Notes: generated by a model not told the origin, from the sequence alone. 64,000 nt of DNA from Piscicola geometra (GCA_943735955.1 OX030959.1:8972106-9036105); one strand, 5' to 3'. Shown: positions 23,111-35,525, counted from the stretch's first letter. Program-made: numbers and translations.

Positions 23111-26100
23111 CGCTGTCTGGTCAGTAGGAGGTCTACCAGCTGTGCCGCAAGTCAGGGGTGTGCCGCTGTTTCTGGGTGCTCGCCACAGACTCTGGATGTA
23201 TTATGTTGCTTGAACAGTTGGTGTTGTGGTTAGCGTCACTAATACACAAACAAAAAAGAAAAGTACATAGAAAGTGAAATGAATGAAGAGACGAAGTACT
23301 TTGAACTTGAATCCAGTGCAAAACACATGGAGAATGTGGGCTGCTCGGGAATCCGCAGGGCTGTCGAACAATGAGAAATATATCTATAGTTTATTTATAT
23401 TTATAAAATATTAATGTTTAATATGATATTTTTACATTCTATATACTATTTGGATCTTTTGTATGGAATAATAAAAAAAACTCAACTTTTTCGCAGTTAC
23501 TTCGTTAACCAGCAAGGCTGTCGAAAGGCGGAAGTTATGCTTAGTTTCAATAATATACGAGAAATAAGTTGAATACAAATAGTACAGAAACATGTTCAGA
23601 GTTACTGAAGAGAGGAAGAACTTGCACCTTGACTGCAGTGCAGAAGACAGCAAGAGATGGGCAGCTCGAGAATCAGCAGGGCTGTTGATGGGTGAATATT
23701 ATGTTTATTAATATGTTCTATAATGTGTAAATTATTTAATACAGCTTAAACTGCTTTGAAATGTTATTATATATTTATATGGGTTGCAAATACTGAGGCT
23801 GGGTTGCAAGTCTTCAGCTCAGAGTGTTTTTTTCGTGACACCATCACTAGCCTTTGGTTAGCCAAAACCTAGCCTGCAAGGCAGCAGAGCCGTAACCCTG
23901 GTTGGGAGACTGAAGGGGTAAAGGCACTTGTCTAAGGTGCTTTCCCTTTGACGGTGGTAGAGCGGGGATGTCTTACTTTCCCGTGCAGATGTAACACCTG
24001 CCCACTGCTCCTGGGTTGGCCGTTGACACTCTAAGGTGTTCATCCGCCCTTTAACAGCTTTTTTTCGTGCTGCTGGGTAAGCCAGATACCCTCCCCACCA
24101 AAGAGTCCGAATTATCGAGACAAGATGGTGGAGGTGTCGGTTTAGTCGCCGAGCTTCCGACCACGACACAGGTTGTACTAGCTTACGTGGTACTAGTAGC
24201 AGGTTCTTTCTCAGAACCTGACCTGACATTATGATCGTGCCATCAAAAAGTCCTTCTGACCACTTAGCGAAGCGCGCTCCATGATGAAGATGAAGATGAT
24301 GAAGATGAAATTTCACTCAATTTAATAAAAACAAAAACTAAACTTATCTTTCTTTTTATTCGAAGGTTGTTGTTGTTATTCGGCTCAAATGCGCTGTCTG
24401 GTCAGTAGGAGGTCTACCAGCTGTGCCGCATGTCAGGGGTGTGCCGCTGTTTCTGGGTGCTCGCCACAGACTCTGGATGTATTATGTTGCTTGAACAGTT
24501 GGTGTTGTGGTTAGCGTCACTAATACACAAACAAAAAAGATTAGTACATAGAATGTGAAATGAATGAAGAGACGAAGTACTTTGAACTTGAATCCAGTGC
24601 AAAACACATGAAGAAGGTGGGCTGCTCGGGAATCCGCAGGGCTGTCGAACAATGAAAAATATATTTATAGTTTATTTATCTTTATAAAATATTAATGTTT
24701 AATAAGATATTTTTACATTCTATATACTATTTGGATATTTTTGTATAGAATAATAAAAAAAACTCAACTTTTCGCTGTTACTTCGTTAACCAGCAAGGCT
24801 GTCGAAAGGCGGAAGTTATGCTTAGTTTCAATAATATAAGAGAAATAAGGTGAATACAAATAGTACAGAAACATGTTCAGAGTTACTGAAGAGAGGAAGA
24901 ACTTGCACCTTGACTGCAGTGCAGAAGACAGCAAGAGATGGGCAGCTCGAGAATCAGCAGGGCTGTTGATGGGTGAATATTATGTTTGTTAATATGTTCT
25001 ATAATGTGTAAATTATTTAATACAGCTTAAACTGCTTTGAAATGTTATTCTATATTTCAATGGGTTGCAAATACTGAGGCTGGGATGCAAGTCTTCAGCT
25101 CAGAGTGTTTTTTTTCGTGACACCATCACTAGCCTTTGGTTAGCCAAAACCTAGCCTGCAAGGCAGCAGAGCCGTAACCCTGGTTGGGAGACTGAAGGGG
25201 TAAAGGCACTTGTCTAAGGTGCTTTCCCTTTGACGGTGGTAGAGCGGGGATGTCTTACTTTCCCGTGCCGATGTGACACCTGCCCACTGCTCCTGGGTTG
25301 GCCGTTGACACTCTAAAGTGTTCATCCGCCCTTTAACAGCTTTTTTTCGTGCTGCTGGGTAAGCCAGATACCCTCCCCACCAAAGAGTCCGAATTATCGA
25401 GACAAGATGGTGGAGGTGTCGGTTTAGTCGCCGAGCATCCGACCACGACACAGGTTGTACTAGCTTACGTGGTACTAGTAGCAGGTTCTTTCTCAGAACC
25501 TGACCTGACATTATGGTCGTGCCATCAAAAAGTCCTTCTGACCACTTAGCGAAGCGCGTTCCACGATGAAGATGATGAAGATGAAATTTCACTCAATTTA
25601 ATGAAACAATAACTAAACTTATCTTTCTTTTTATTCGAAGGTTGTTGTTGTTATTCGGCTCAAATGCGCTGTCTGGTCAGTAGGAGGTCTACCAGCTGTG
25701 CCGCATGTCAGGGGTGTGCCACTGTTTCTGGGTGCTCGCCACAGACTCTGGATGTATTATGTTGCTTGAACAGTTGGTGTTGTGGTTAGCGTCACTAATA
25801 CACAAACAAAAAAGAAAAGTACATAGAAAGTGAAATGAATGAAGAGACGAAGTACTTTGAACTTGAATCCAGTGCAAAACACATGAAGAAGGTGGGCTGC
25901 TCGGGAATCCGCAGGGCTGTCGAACAATGAAGAATATATTTATAGTTTATTTATCTTTATAAAATATTAATGTTTAATATGATATTTTTACATTCTATAT
26001 ACTATTTGTATCTTTTGTATAAAATATTATGAAAAACTCAACTTTTCGCTGTTACTTCGTTAACCAGCAAGGCTGTCGAAAGGCGGAAGTTATGCTTAGT

Positions 26101-28345
26101 TTCAATAATATAAGAGAAATAAGGTGAATACAAATAGTACAGAAACATGTTCAGAGTTACTGAAGAGAGGAAGAACTTGCACCTTGACTGCAGTGCAGAA
26201 GACAGCAAGAGATGGGCAGCTCGAGAATCAGCAGGGCTGTTGATGGGTGAATATTATGTTTATTAATATGTTCTATAATGTGTAAATTATTTAAAACAGC
26301 TTAAACTGCTTTGAAATGTTATTCTATATTTCAATGGGTTGCAAATACTGAGGCTGGGTTGCAAGTCTTCAGCTCAGAGTGTTTTTTTCGTGACACCATC
26401 ACTAGCCTTTGGTTAGCCAAAACCTAGCCTGCAAGGCAGCAGAGCCGTAACCCTGGTTGGGAGACTGAAGGGGTAAAGGCACTTGTCTAAGGTGCTTTCC
26501 CTTTGACGGTGGTAGAGCGGGGATGTCTTACTTTCCCGTGCAGATGTAACACCTGCCCACTGCTCCTGGGTTGGCCGTTGACACTCTAAGGTTTTCATCC
26601 GCCCTTTAACAGCTTTTTTTCGTGCTGCTGGGTAAGCCAGATACCCTCCCCACCAAAGAGTCCGAATTATCGAGACAAGATGGTGGAGGTGTCGGTTTAG
26701 TCGCCGAGCATCCGACCACGACACAGGTTGTACTAGCTTACGTGGTACTAGTAGCAGGTTCTTTCTCAGAACCTGACCTGACATTATGGTCGTGCCATCA
26801 ACAAGTCCTTCTGACCACTTAGCGAAGCGCGTTCCACGATGAAGATGATGAAGATGAAATTTCACTCAATTTAATGAAACAATAACTAAACTTATCTTTC
26901 TTTTTATTCGAAGGTTGTTGTTGTTATTCGGCTCAAATGCGCTGTCTGGTCAGTAGGAGGTCTACCAGCTGTGCCGCATGTCAGGGGTGTGCCACTGTTT
27001 CTGGGTGCTCGCCACAGACTCTGGATGTATTATGTTGCTTGAACAGTTGGTGTTGTGGTTAGCGTCAATAATACACAAACAAAAAAGAAAAGTACATAGA
27101 AAGTGAAATGAATGAAGAGACGAAGTACTTTGAACTTGAATCCAGTGCAAAACACATGCAAAAGGTAAGCTGCTCGGGAATCCGCAGGGCTGTCGAACAA
27201 TGAAAAATATATTTATAGTTTATTTATCTTTATAAAATATTAATGTTTAATATGATATTTCTACATTCTATATACTATTCGTATCTTTTGTATAAAATAT
27301 TATAAAAAACTCAACTTTTCGCTGTTACTTCGTTAACCAGCAAGGCTGTCGAAAAGCGGAAGTTATGCTTAGTTTCAATAATATACGAGAAATAAGTTGA
27401 ATACAAATAGTACAGAAACATGTTCAGAGTTACTGAAGAGAGGAAGAACTTGCACCTTGACTGCAGTGCAAAAGATAGCAAGAGATGGGCAGCTCGAGAA
27501 TCAGCAGGGCTGTTGATGGGTGAATATTATGTTTGTTAATATGTTCTATAATGTTTATATTATTTAATACAGCTTAAACTGCTTTGAAATGTTATTCTAT
27601 ATTTCAATGGGTTGCAAATACTGAGGCTGGGTTGCAAGTCTTCAGCTCAGAGTGTTTTTTTCGTGACACCATCACTAGCCTTTGGTTAGCCAAAACCTAG
27701 CCTGCAAGGCAGCAGAGCCGTAACCCTGGTTGGGAGACTGAAGGGGTGAAGGCACTTGTCTAAGGTGCTTTCCCTTTGACGGTGGTAGAGCGGGGATGTC
27801 TTACTTTCCCGTGCAGATGTAACACCTGCCCACTGCTCCTGGGTTGGCCGTTGACACTCTAAAGTGTTCATCCGCCCTTTAACAGCTTTTTTTCGTGCTG
27901 CTGGGTAAGCCAGATACCCTCCCCACCAAAGAGTCCGAATTATCGAGACAAGATGGTGGAGGTGTCGGTTTAGTCGCCGAGCATCCGACCACGACACAGG
28001 TTGTACTAGCTTACGTGGTACTAGTAGCAGGTTCTTTCTCAGAACCTGACCTGACATTATGGTCGTGCCATCAAAAATTCCTTCTGACCACTTAGCGACG
28101 CGCGCTCCATGATGAAGATGATGAAGATGAATTTTTACTCAATTTAATGAAACAATAACTAAACTTATCTTTCTTTTTATTCCAAGGTTGTAGTTGTTAT
28201 TCGACTCAAATGCGCTGTCTGGTCAGTAGGAGGTCTACCAGCTGTGCCGCATGTCAAGGGGTGTGCCGCTGTTTCTGGGTGCTCGCCACAGACTCTGGAT
28301 GTATTATGTTGCTTGAACAGTTGGTGTTGTGGTTAGCGTCACTAA
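23111..28345. repeat. Tandem array of ~1.27-kb units, four full copies plus a partial fifth
   Basis: The block CGCTGTCTGGTCAGTAGGAG starts at 23111, 24392, 25667, 26940 and 28213, giving periods of 1281, 1275, 1273 and 1273 bp. Copies are roughly 95-98% identical by eye. Each unit holds two related sub-blocks (around GGGCTGCTCGGGAATCCGCA and GGGCAGCTCGAGAATCAGCA), a shorter third relative, and a GC-richer segment of about 450 bp ending in (GATGAA)n that may be a SINE-like element. Minus ORFs of 123-152 codons recur in every unit but vary in start and show no known domain. Repeat, not genes, is the safer reading. Confidence 0.93.
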
Positions 28346-28689
28346 TACAAACACAAAAGCTTTAATTTTATTTATAATATATTGATCTTCAGTACGAGAC
28401 TTATTCACACTATATATTAGATGAATTCTTTCATACTCTATAAAATATTCAAATAAGCTTTCTTCCATATTTTCACACTAATCACCTCGATATCAGAGTC
28501 GTTCCGCGGCGTCCCCTGTCTTCTGCACTGGCGTAGAGTCGCAATTTATAATGTAAAGTAATTATCACAGAGTATAATGTATTCATTACATTATATTTAA
28601 ATTGAAATAAATATAATGAACTTGCCTTAGCTGTATAAAATATTCATTACATCATATCTGAATTTAAAAACTATAAAGCGAACTTGCCT
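28346..28689. other. AT-rich gap with an ~80-bp direct duplication
   Basis: Two similar blocks end in GAACTTGCCTT (about 28575-28627 and 28640-28690). No gene supported. Confidence 0.4.
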
Positions 28690-28800
28690 TTGTTGGGGTT
28701 CAGTTTTGACTTAGATAATGCTGATGATGATCTGCTTAACTTTTCATTTCCCAAATGCTCCCTAGACCTTTTATGCTTGAGAAACTTCCCACACTTATGA
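28690..28800 (-). other. Possible unassigned coding exon
   Basis: A minus frame reads KCGKFLKHKRSREHLGNEKL and then SRSSSALSKSKLNPNKG, ending at AACAAAG|GCAAGT, which would be a GC-type donor. The composition is more coding-like than the surroundings. It does not join in phase to the RhoGAP-like ORF by any junction I could find. Confidence 0.2.
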
Positions 28801-28849
28801 AACTTTTATATTCAACGTTTGATGAGTGCCTTCCCTCCTGCTGGCCTTC

Positions 28850-30775
28850 CTAGCGCAGAAAAGGTCCTTTCTTCGACATCAAGTGCCGCATCAAGGCTGT
28901 CTGCTCCTTGACTCTCCGCCTCATCTTCTTTCCGGAGATTTCCTCATCAGGATCGCTGGCATGAAACAGATTTGGCGCCCATGCCATCGCAAGCCTCTCC
29001 TTGCGTGCATGTCGAGCTCTCTTGCCTGTATTGGCATGCCTGTTGATGGCACGCAGGTGGTGAAAGAGGAACGAAGCTGTCTGCCAGTGATCTCTGGGCA
29101 TTCCCTCTCTCAGCAGCTGCTCGATTCCTCTGGCCCTCCTCTTACGACCCCTCTTCTTCATCTCTTTCAGCAGCCTTTCCGTCAGCTCCACTGGAAAGAG
29201 TGGCTCCTCAAGCTCTGAAAAGAACTGTCTCAGTGCTGAAGCGAGTGCAAGAGCACAACTCTTGTCGAGCTTCTGCAGAAGAAAGTCTTCGAGAGACTCT
29301 GCATCATCATCCACGCTCTCAAGCAAGCGTCTCAGCCACAGCACCTTCTTCTCGCCTCCACACTTCTTGTACACAGCCTCGTCCACATCAGGCCTCTCAA
29401 GCACCCTTGTGCACACCTGCAGGAAGGCAGGCATGCTTTCGCCTGTCTCCCTCAGAAGATCGCTCAAGTTGCAGCCGAAAAGTGTTCGCCTTTGAGCCGC
29501 CAGGGGAGGCATGTTAGCCTCCTCCTCCTCTTCCTCCTCCTTTTGCTCCTCTCTTTCCGCCCACTTGACATGAACCCGCTTGCTGTTGCCTCTCACTCGC
29601 CTCAGCTTCGAAGCAGCTTTCGCTTGAGCTTCTTGCGTCTCTGTCGGATGAATACTCTCACGCCGCCTTCCAAACAGGCTCCTCAATCTAGCGAGAAGGG
29701 ATCTTGATGATGGAGTGGCTGGTGGAGATGGCAACGTTGGTGATGGTGGTGGCTTTTTTTCTAGTTCAGGAGTTAGCGTTTCTGACTGTGTTGGTAGTGG
29801 TACAAGTGTCAATATTTCTGGTGCTGAAAAATATCTTTTCAATGGTGTTTCCAATTCTTTTTTTGGTGATCTTTCAGTTGTTGATGTTGTTGTTGAAGGC
29901 CTAGCTAGGGTTATTACTGGTTCTGATAATGTTCTGAAAGGTTTCCTTCCTCCTTGCTTCTCTCCAGCACAACTTTTCCTTCTGAACAATTTTACTGGTG
30001 CTAGCGTTTCTGAATGTGTTGGTACTGGTACATGTGTTAATATTACTGGTGCTGAAAAATATCTTCTCAATGGTGTTTCCAATTCTTTTTTTGGTGATGT
30101 TTCAGTTGATGAAGGCCTAGCTAGGGTTATTACTGGTTCTGAGAATGTTCTCATAGCTTTCCTTCCTCCTTGCTTCTCTCCAGCACAACTTTTCCTTTTG
30201 ACCAGGTCATCTTGTGCTAGCGTTTTCCAAAGTGTTGGTAGTGGTACACGTGTTAATATTACTGGTGCTGAAAAATATCTTTTCAATGGTGTTTCCAATT
30301 CTTTTTTTGGTGATCTTTCAGTGGTTGATGTTGTGGTTGAAAGCCTAGCTAGGGTTATTACTGGTTCTGATAATGTTTTGGTTACTTCTTCTAATAGTTT
30401 TATGGGAGATGTTATTGCTCTTGGTGGTATTGTTGCAGGGAATGGTGTTATTGCTTGTGTTGCCTTCCATGGTGGCGTGTCTGCTGGTGCTGTGGAGGAA
30501 GCATTCCTTCTTCCTTGCTCCTCTCCAGCACGATTTCTCCTTCTGAACAGGTTACATAAAGTTCTAAACAGAGTTTGTCTTGGCGGTGGAAGGACAGGTT
30601 GTGATCTTGCTTGTGTTGTTGTTGATGTTTCTGGTGTGTTTGTGGATTGTGCTACCTCCTGTTCCTTCCTCCTCTCTCCTCTTAAACCTTCTCCTTCATG
30701 CCCATCTACTTTAGACTCTATATGCCTTTCAACACCCCTACTACCTCTACCAAACAACCTCATTAACTTACTCAT
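28850..30775 (-). CDS. RhoGAP-domain-like protein, single exon, likely without GAP activity
   Basis: An intact 641-codon ORF. Residues about 428-641 look like a RhoGAP fold: LFGCNLSDLL start, a central helix region, LRQFFSELEEPLFPVELTER (the LR-x-L-PEPL signature) and LAMAWAPNLFH (LA-x-V-x-PNL). RhoGAP domains speed GTP hydrolysis by Rho GTPases through an arginine finger in GIFRxSG. Here the aligned stretch is AVYKKCG, with Lys in place of Arg, and the Asn before LA is also not seen. The N-terminal part is basic and Ser/Thr/Pro-rich, with three ~75-residue repeats (SEPVITLAR, RYFSAP-ILT, RRKSCAGEKQGGRK) and three LFGRR-like motifs. It has no introns; a retrocopy or species-specific gene is possible. 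Confidence 0.7.
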   Translation of the reverse strand: MSKLMRLFGRGSRGVERHIESKVDGHEGEGLRGERRKEQEVAQSTNTPETSTTTQARSQPVLPPPRQTLFRTLCNLFRRRNRAGEEQGRRNASSTAPADTPPWKATQAITPFPATIPPRAITSPIKLLEEVTKTLSEPVITLARLSTTTSTTERSPKKELETPLKRYFSAPVILTRVPLPTLWKTLAQDDLVKRKSCAGEKQGGRKAMRTFSEPVITLARPSSTETSPKKELETPLRRYFSAPVILTHVPVPTHSETLAPVKLFRRKSCAGEKQGGRKPFRTLSEPVITLARPSTTTSTTERSPKKELETPLKRYFSAPEILTLVPLPTQSETLTPELEKKPPPSPTLPSPPATPSSRSLLARLRSLFGRRRESIHPTETQEAQAKAASKLRRVRGNSKRVHVKWAEREEQKEEEEEEEANMPPLAAQRRTLFGCNLSDLLRETGESMPAFLQVCTRVLERPDVDEAVYKKCGGEKKVLWLRRLLESVDDDAESLEDFLLQKLDKSCALALASALRQFFSELEEPLFPVELTERLLKEMKKRGRKRRARGIEQLLREGMPRDHWQTASFLFHHLRAINRHANTGKRARHARKERLAMAWAPNLFHASDPDEEISGKKMRRRVKEQTALMRHLMSKKGPFLR

Positions 30776-31655
30776 AACTATAATGAAATTTAATTTTTTT
30801 AAAAATTAATTAAATATTTTTTTGTTTTTTTGTTTTTTGATTTTTTTTGTTTTTTTTGTTTTTTTTTGTTTTTTGATTTTAAGAAAATAAATTAAGAAAA
30901 TAAATTAAGAAAATAAATTGAGAGAATAGATTGAGAAAATAAATGAAGAAAATAAATTAAGAAAATAAATTAAGAAAATAAATTAAAAAGATAAATTAAG
31001 AAAATAAATTAAGAAAATAAATTAAGAAAATAAATTAAGAAAATAAATTAAGAAAATAAATAATCAATTAAAAATAAGTATAGAAATTAAAACTATGAAA
31101 TTGATTATAATAAATAAATAAATTAAACCAACTGAACAAAAGATAGGGCTAATTAGAATATACCTTTTGAGTATTAACTTGAAAATCTTAAATTCTTAAT
31201 AATGAAATCGCTTATATCAGTAATAAATTTAATTTAAAACTAATAGATCTAATCTTGTTAAGTCAATTCTTTTCAACTATAAGCTTTTAATAAATCGAGA
31301 AAACTTGTGCGCAATCGGTGTGAGAAAATATTCAAACAGAAAGCGTTATGACGTCGTCTTGGCAATAAAAGACTCTAGGTTTAAGGTAAAATAATTTTAT
31401 TTTTCAAAATATTTGTTTGATTAAAATAATAATTGTTGTAAATAAGTATATTACAAAATTTTTTATATAGGAAAGACTGGAGCTGTGAGTATAATTTTTT
31501 CAAATGTTGTTATACGTTCGCTATTTTTAAAACAGTTTAGGGAGTTAAACCATGCAGATCTTTTGACCTCTATAATGGTTTAAAAAAAACACACATATAT
31601 ATCTAATAATAATTATTATCTAAAAATATTTATATTTATTTTTATGTATATAAAT
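30776..31655. repeat. Low-complexity AT tract with (AAATAAATTAAG)n
   Basis: Oligo-T with G interruptions at 30810-30880, then about 15 copies of a 12-bp AAATAAATTAAG unit to about 31065. Featureless AT-rich DNA follows to the hAT element. Confidence 0.8.
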
Positions 31656-32909
31656 AAGAGACCGACCGAAATTCGGTTTGGTTTCGGTTTCGGCGCCGAA
31701 ATTTTCTTAGTTTTGGCAAATTTTCGGTTTCGGCCGAATCAAAATTTCCAATTTCGGCAATTTTTCGGTTTCGGCGAAAATAATTTTTCAATTTCAGCTT
31801 CGGCCGAAATGGATCTCATATTTACCGAAAAACCGAAATTTTTATTTATTTATGCAGTTTATCTGATATATCTGTGTATCCTCAATCAAACTCGAACTAT
31901 TAAGTTTGGGTTCGATTCTCATCTCTATTAGATATTTATTAGATATCGTGGTTGATTGATTTATGGGTGTCATTAGACTAATTGTTCGAATAACATATAC
32001 AAGCATCTGGAACAACAACCATTGTGTAGAAATTTAAGTTAGTTGACATACGTTCAATGATGATGTTTAACAAAACTTTTTTTTCTAAATTAAAAAAAAA
32101 CATTTGTTTAAATTTTTTTAATTGTCAAAAGTAAGTATCTGTATCTCCTCAATCGAATTCGAACTAATAACTTTGGGTTCGATTCTCATCTCTATTAGAT
32201 ATCTATTAGTTATCGTGGTTGATTGATTTATGGGTGTCATTAGACTAATTGTTCGAATGACATGTACAAGCTTTCTGAATTCTAGATATCCTTGCTGAGA
32301 TAAACAGTGTATATGAATCGAAAGCCCGAGAAGATTCGGCTTCCATTCATTAATTCAAAAATAAATGCCGGCGTATCTTAAAGAGCCTAGAATCAACAGA
32401 ACATCCAATATTTTTGTGTATTGGCATTGCAGTCAATATTCATGTCTTGAGCCTGCTGCTCGAAAATAAAAGTGTGGCTAACGAGCAACTATTTAATTCT
32501 GCAGGGCAGATCGTCGCAGCAACCTTCTTGGTGAAAATGTTTAAAAACAGGTATTTCTTGCTTACAATATTCGTTTGTTTGGATTTAATTATTAAACAGA
32601 AGTTGTCATCATTCAATAATATTTTTTGATTTTAATAAACAATTACTTATGTAGACCATATTTGTTGTTGAACAACTTTTATTTTTTGGCTTAAAATATT
32701 CGCTTGTTTAGATTTACTTATTAAACTTGCATTGTCATCCTCAAATACTATTTTTTTGTTTTTAATAAAAGTTGGGGAAAATGTCGGTTTCGGCCGAAAA
32801 TCTGATTACAATTTCGGTTTGATTTCGGTTTCGGCCGAAAATGGAATTTCAATTTCGTCCTAACTTCGGATTCGGCCGAAATAAATATATCTGTTTCGGT
32901 CGGTCTCTA
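31656..32909. mobile_element. Non-autonomous hAT element, 1254 bp, with 8-bp target duplication
   Basis: The ends AAGAGACCGACCGAAA and TTTCGGTCGGTCTCTA are inverted repeats. They are flanked by identical 8-bp ATATAAAT copies (31648-31655 and 32910-32917), the target-site length of hAT transposons. Subterminal regions are rich in TTTCGGTTTCGGCCGAAA palindromes. An ORF around 32414-32570 has KSVANEQLFNSAGQIV, resembling the hAT C-terminal dimerisation motif, so this looks like an internal-deletion derivative. Two ~130-bp direct copies (about 31873-32010 and 32142-32270) lie inside. Confidence 0.88.
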
Positions 32910-32917
32910 ATATAAAT

Positions 32918-35525
32918 TATTTTTTACTATTATGTCATAGTTGCACTTATAGTTGTACATCATGGGATGGTTTTCCCAGTATTTATCTAATTTTATTTTA
33001 AATTTATCTGTATTTTCAGCTTTTACGATCTCATCAGGCAAGCTATTCCAAACTGTTACCCCTCTATGTGTATAAAATTTTTTTCTTGTATTCTTTTGGC
33101 ACTGTTTTTTGGAAAATTTAGTGAATTTCCTCTTGATTGCTTTGTATTAAGTGTGAAAATATCTTCCGTTATTTTACTGCCATATTTATTATTAACTATT
33201 TTATAGGTTTCGATCATGTCCCCTCGAAGTCTTCGGTATTTTAATGTTGGCAACTTAATTACTTTAAGTCTATCGTTGTAAGTCTTGTCTTTTAGATAAG
33301 GTAGCATTTTTGTAGTCCTTCTTTGTACATTTTCTATGCAATCAATTTGATTTTTCAAGGAAGGGCTCCATACACTGATGAGGTATTCTAGATGGGGCCT
33401 AACTGTACCTTTAAATAATAATCTAAATGTTTTTGTATCAATAAATTTAAATGTTCTTCTTATTAGTCCTAATATTTGGTAAGCTTTATTTACTTGTTTT
33501 TGTATGTGAATATTAAATTTTAAATTCTTGTCTCTAATTACACCAAGGTCTTTTTCATACTCTATACTTTCTAAAACTACCTGGCTTCCTTCATAATCCT
33601 GCATAGAATAAACTCTTTCTTCTTTTTTATTTCTGTATATTTGCAATAGTTCACATTTATGTGGATGAAGTCTCAGGTCCCATTGCACACCCCTTTTCCA
33701 CTACTTTGTTTATATCTTCTTGTAGCCTTGTTTGGTCCTCTATTTCATTAATTTGTTGATATATTTTACAATCATCAGCGTACATAAATATATTTGAACT
33801 CACTCTCTCTGGCAGATCGTTGATAAATAAAACAAATAATAATGGACCCAAGACTGATCCTTGGGGAATGCCACTTTTTACTTTTACCCATTGTGATTTA
33901 ATACCATTAACATTAACCCTCTGTACCCTTTCATTTAGAAAATTACTTATCCACCTGCATGTTTTATAACCAATTTCATAATTTTCTAATCTATATATTA
34001 ATTTTTTTTGCGGTACCTTATCAAATGCTTTCATAAAATCAGTGTAAATAACATCGATTTGTCTAAAATACTAGTCCAATTCTCCATTACCATTAGTAGT
34101 TGTAATGAAGTCGACCGTCCTCCAAAAAAACCATATTGTCTTTTGCTAAATAAATCATTTAAATTCATATGTTTGTCTATTCTTTTTCTTATTAATTTTC
34201 CCATTAGTTTACAGGTTAAACTAGTTAAACTAACTGGCCTATAATTTGATACCTCTTTTTTATCTCCTTTTTTTAAATATTGATATAATTTCCCTTTTTT
34301 CCAATCTCCTGGTATTATACCGCTATTTAGTGAACTATTAAAAATTTTACATAATGGTGTATGTATTATATTTGCTAATTTTGATAATACTATGGAATGA
34401 ACACCATCTGGACCTGGGGCTTTTGTTACATTTGTTTCTTTTAATAAGTTATAAATTTCATCCTTTGTGACATCTCCATCATTAGATCTTTCTTTAAATG
34501 TTATATTATCCATTTTATTAAAATTATCATTATTTACTTCTGTAAATACAATTTTAAAGAAATTACTGAGACTTTCTGCCTTTTCTAAATCAGTTGTCGC
34601 AATGTTCAGTGATCCGTCACATCCTATTAGGTGCAGCTCGGATATGCCACTCCGAGTTTTTCCTTTGGAATTTATGAAAGCCCAAAATTTTTTAGGATTA
34701 GATTTTGAACATAATGCAATTTAACGCTTCTGTTGTTTCCGTTCTATTATCATTGCTTTTTTTGCTTTGTTTCTTGCTATTTTGTATAGTTCATAATTTT
34801 TATTGTTTCTTTCCTTTATGTAACACTCCCATTGTCTATTTTTTTTCCTCAAAATGTTTCTTGTATCTTTACTCAGTAGGGTTATGTATAATCTCTGTTT
34901 GTCTTTATTGGTGTATTTATGTTTATGACATTATTTAGTTTATTCATAAATAATTCAAACTGATCATTCGTATCTATATATTCCATTAATACATCCCAAT
35001 CGATATTCATTTCTTGTTTTATTTTTTCAAAATTAGCCTTTTTCATAATTTAACTTTATCACATTAGATTTACTAATTTGCGTTTGACAAAGTAGTTCAA
35101 AAGACATAACAATATGGTCGCTTTTTCCCAAAGGGTCAAGAAACTTAAGATTTTCTATATTGTTACCACCATTAGTTAGTATTAGGTCTAGTGAAGATGG
35201 CTCTTGTTTGTTTCGGAATCTCGTAGGTTTATCAACTACTTATTCCAGAAAACAATCTCTAATGCATTCCACAAACTTTTCGCTTAATTTATCTTTACTT
35301 AACATATTACACCAATTTATCCCGGGTAAATTAAAATCTCCAGTAATTAGTAAATGATTGTTTTTTTTTCATATTATTAATTTCGTAAAATAAATTAACT
35401 AACTTGTCTAAGTTAATATAATCTGATGATGGACTTCGATAAATACATCCAATAAGAATTTTAACATTATTCTTCATTGTTTTTTTTATAAATATATTTT
35501 GCGCAAATGGATTTTTCTGGCCCAA
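32918..35525 (-). mobile_element. Decayed CR1/Jockey-type LINE (endonuclease end plus reverse transcriptase)
   Basis: On minus from 35525: an EEP-endonuclease piece (ILIGCIYRSPSSDY), a linker, then reverse transcriptase with KAPGPDG, YRPVSLTSL, FDKVPQ, SGIPQGSVLGPLLFVLFIND and FMYADDCKIY (catalytic YxDD), thumb and C-terminal parts with RRLRGDMIETYK, ending near 32920. Several frameshifts and stops (for example near 33660 and 34035) split the ORF. The hAT element above is inserted at or just beyond its 3' end. Confidence 0.88.

Noticed and set aside
23858..28057. Four ~123-152-codon minus ORFs in the 1.27-kb units
   Set aside because: They recur once per repeat unit, end at the same base and have no domain or splice support; treated as repeat content.
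28690..28860. Extending the RhoGAP-like ORF with the KCGKFLKHKRSREHL segment
   Set aside because: No donor in the right phase precedes the RhoGAP stop.
29715..30809. 364-codon plus ORF opposite the RhoGAP-like gene
   Set aside because: Antisense shadow of a repetitive coding region. The minus frame has domain signatures; this one has none.
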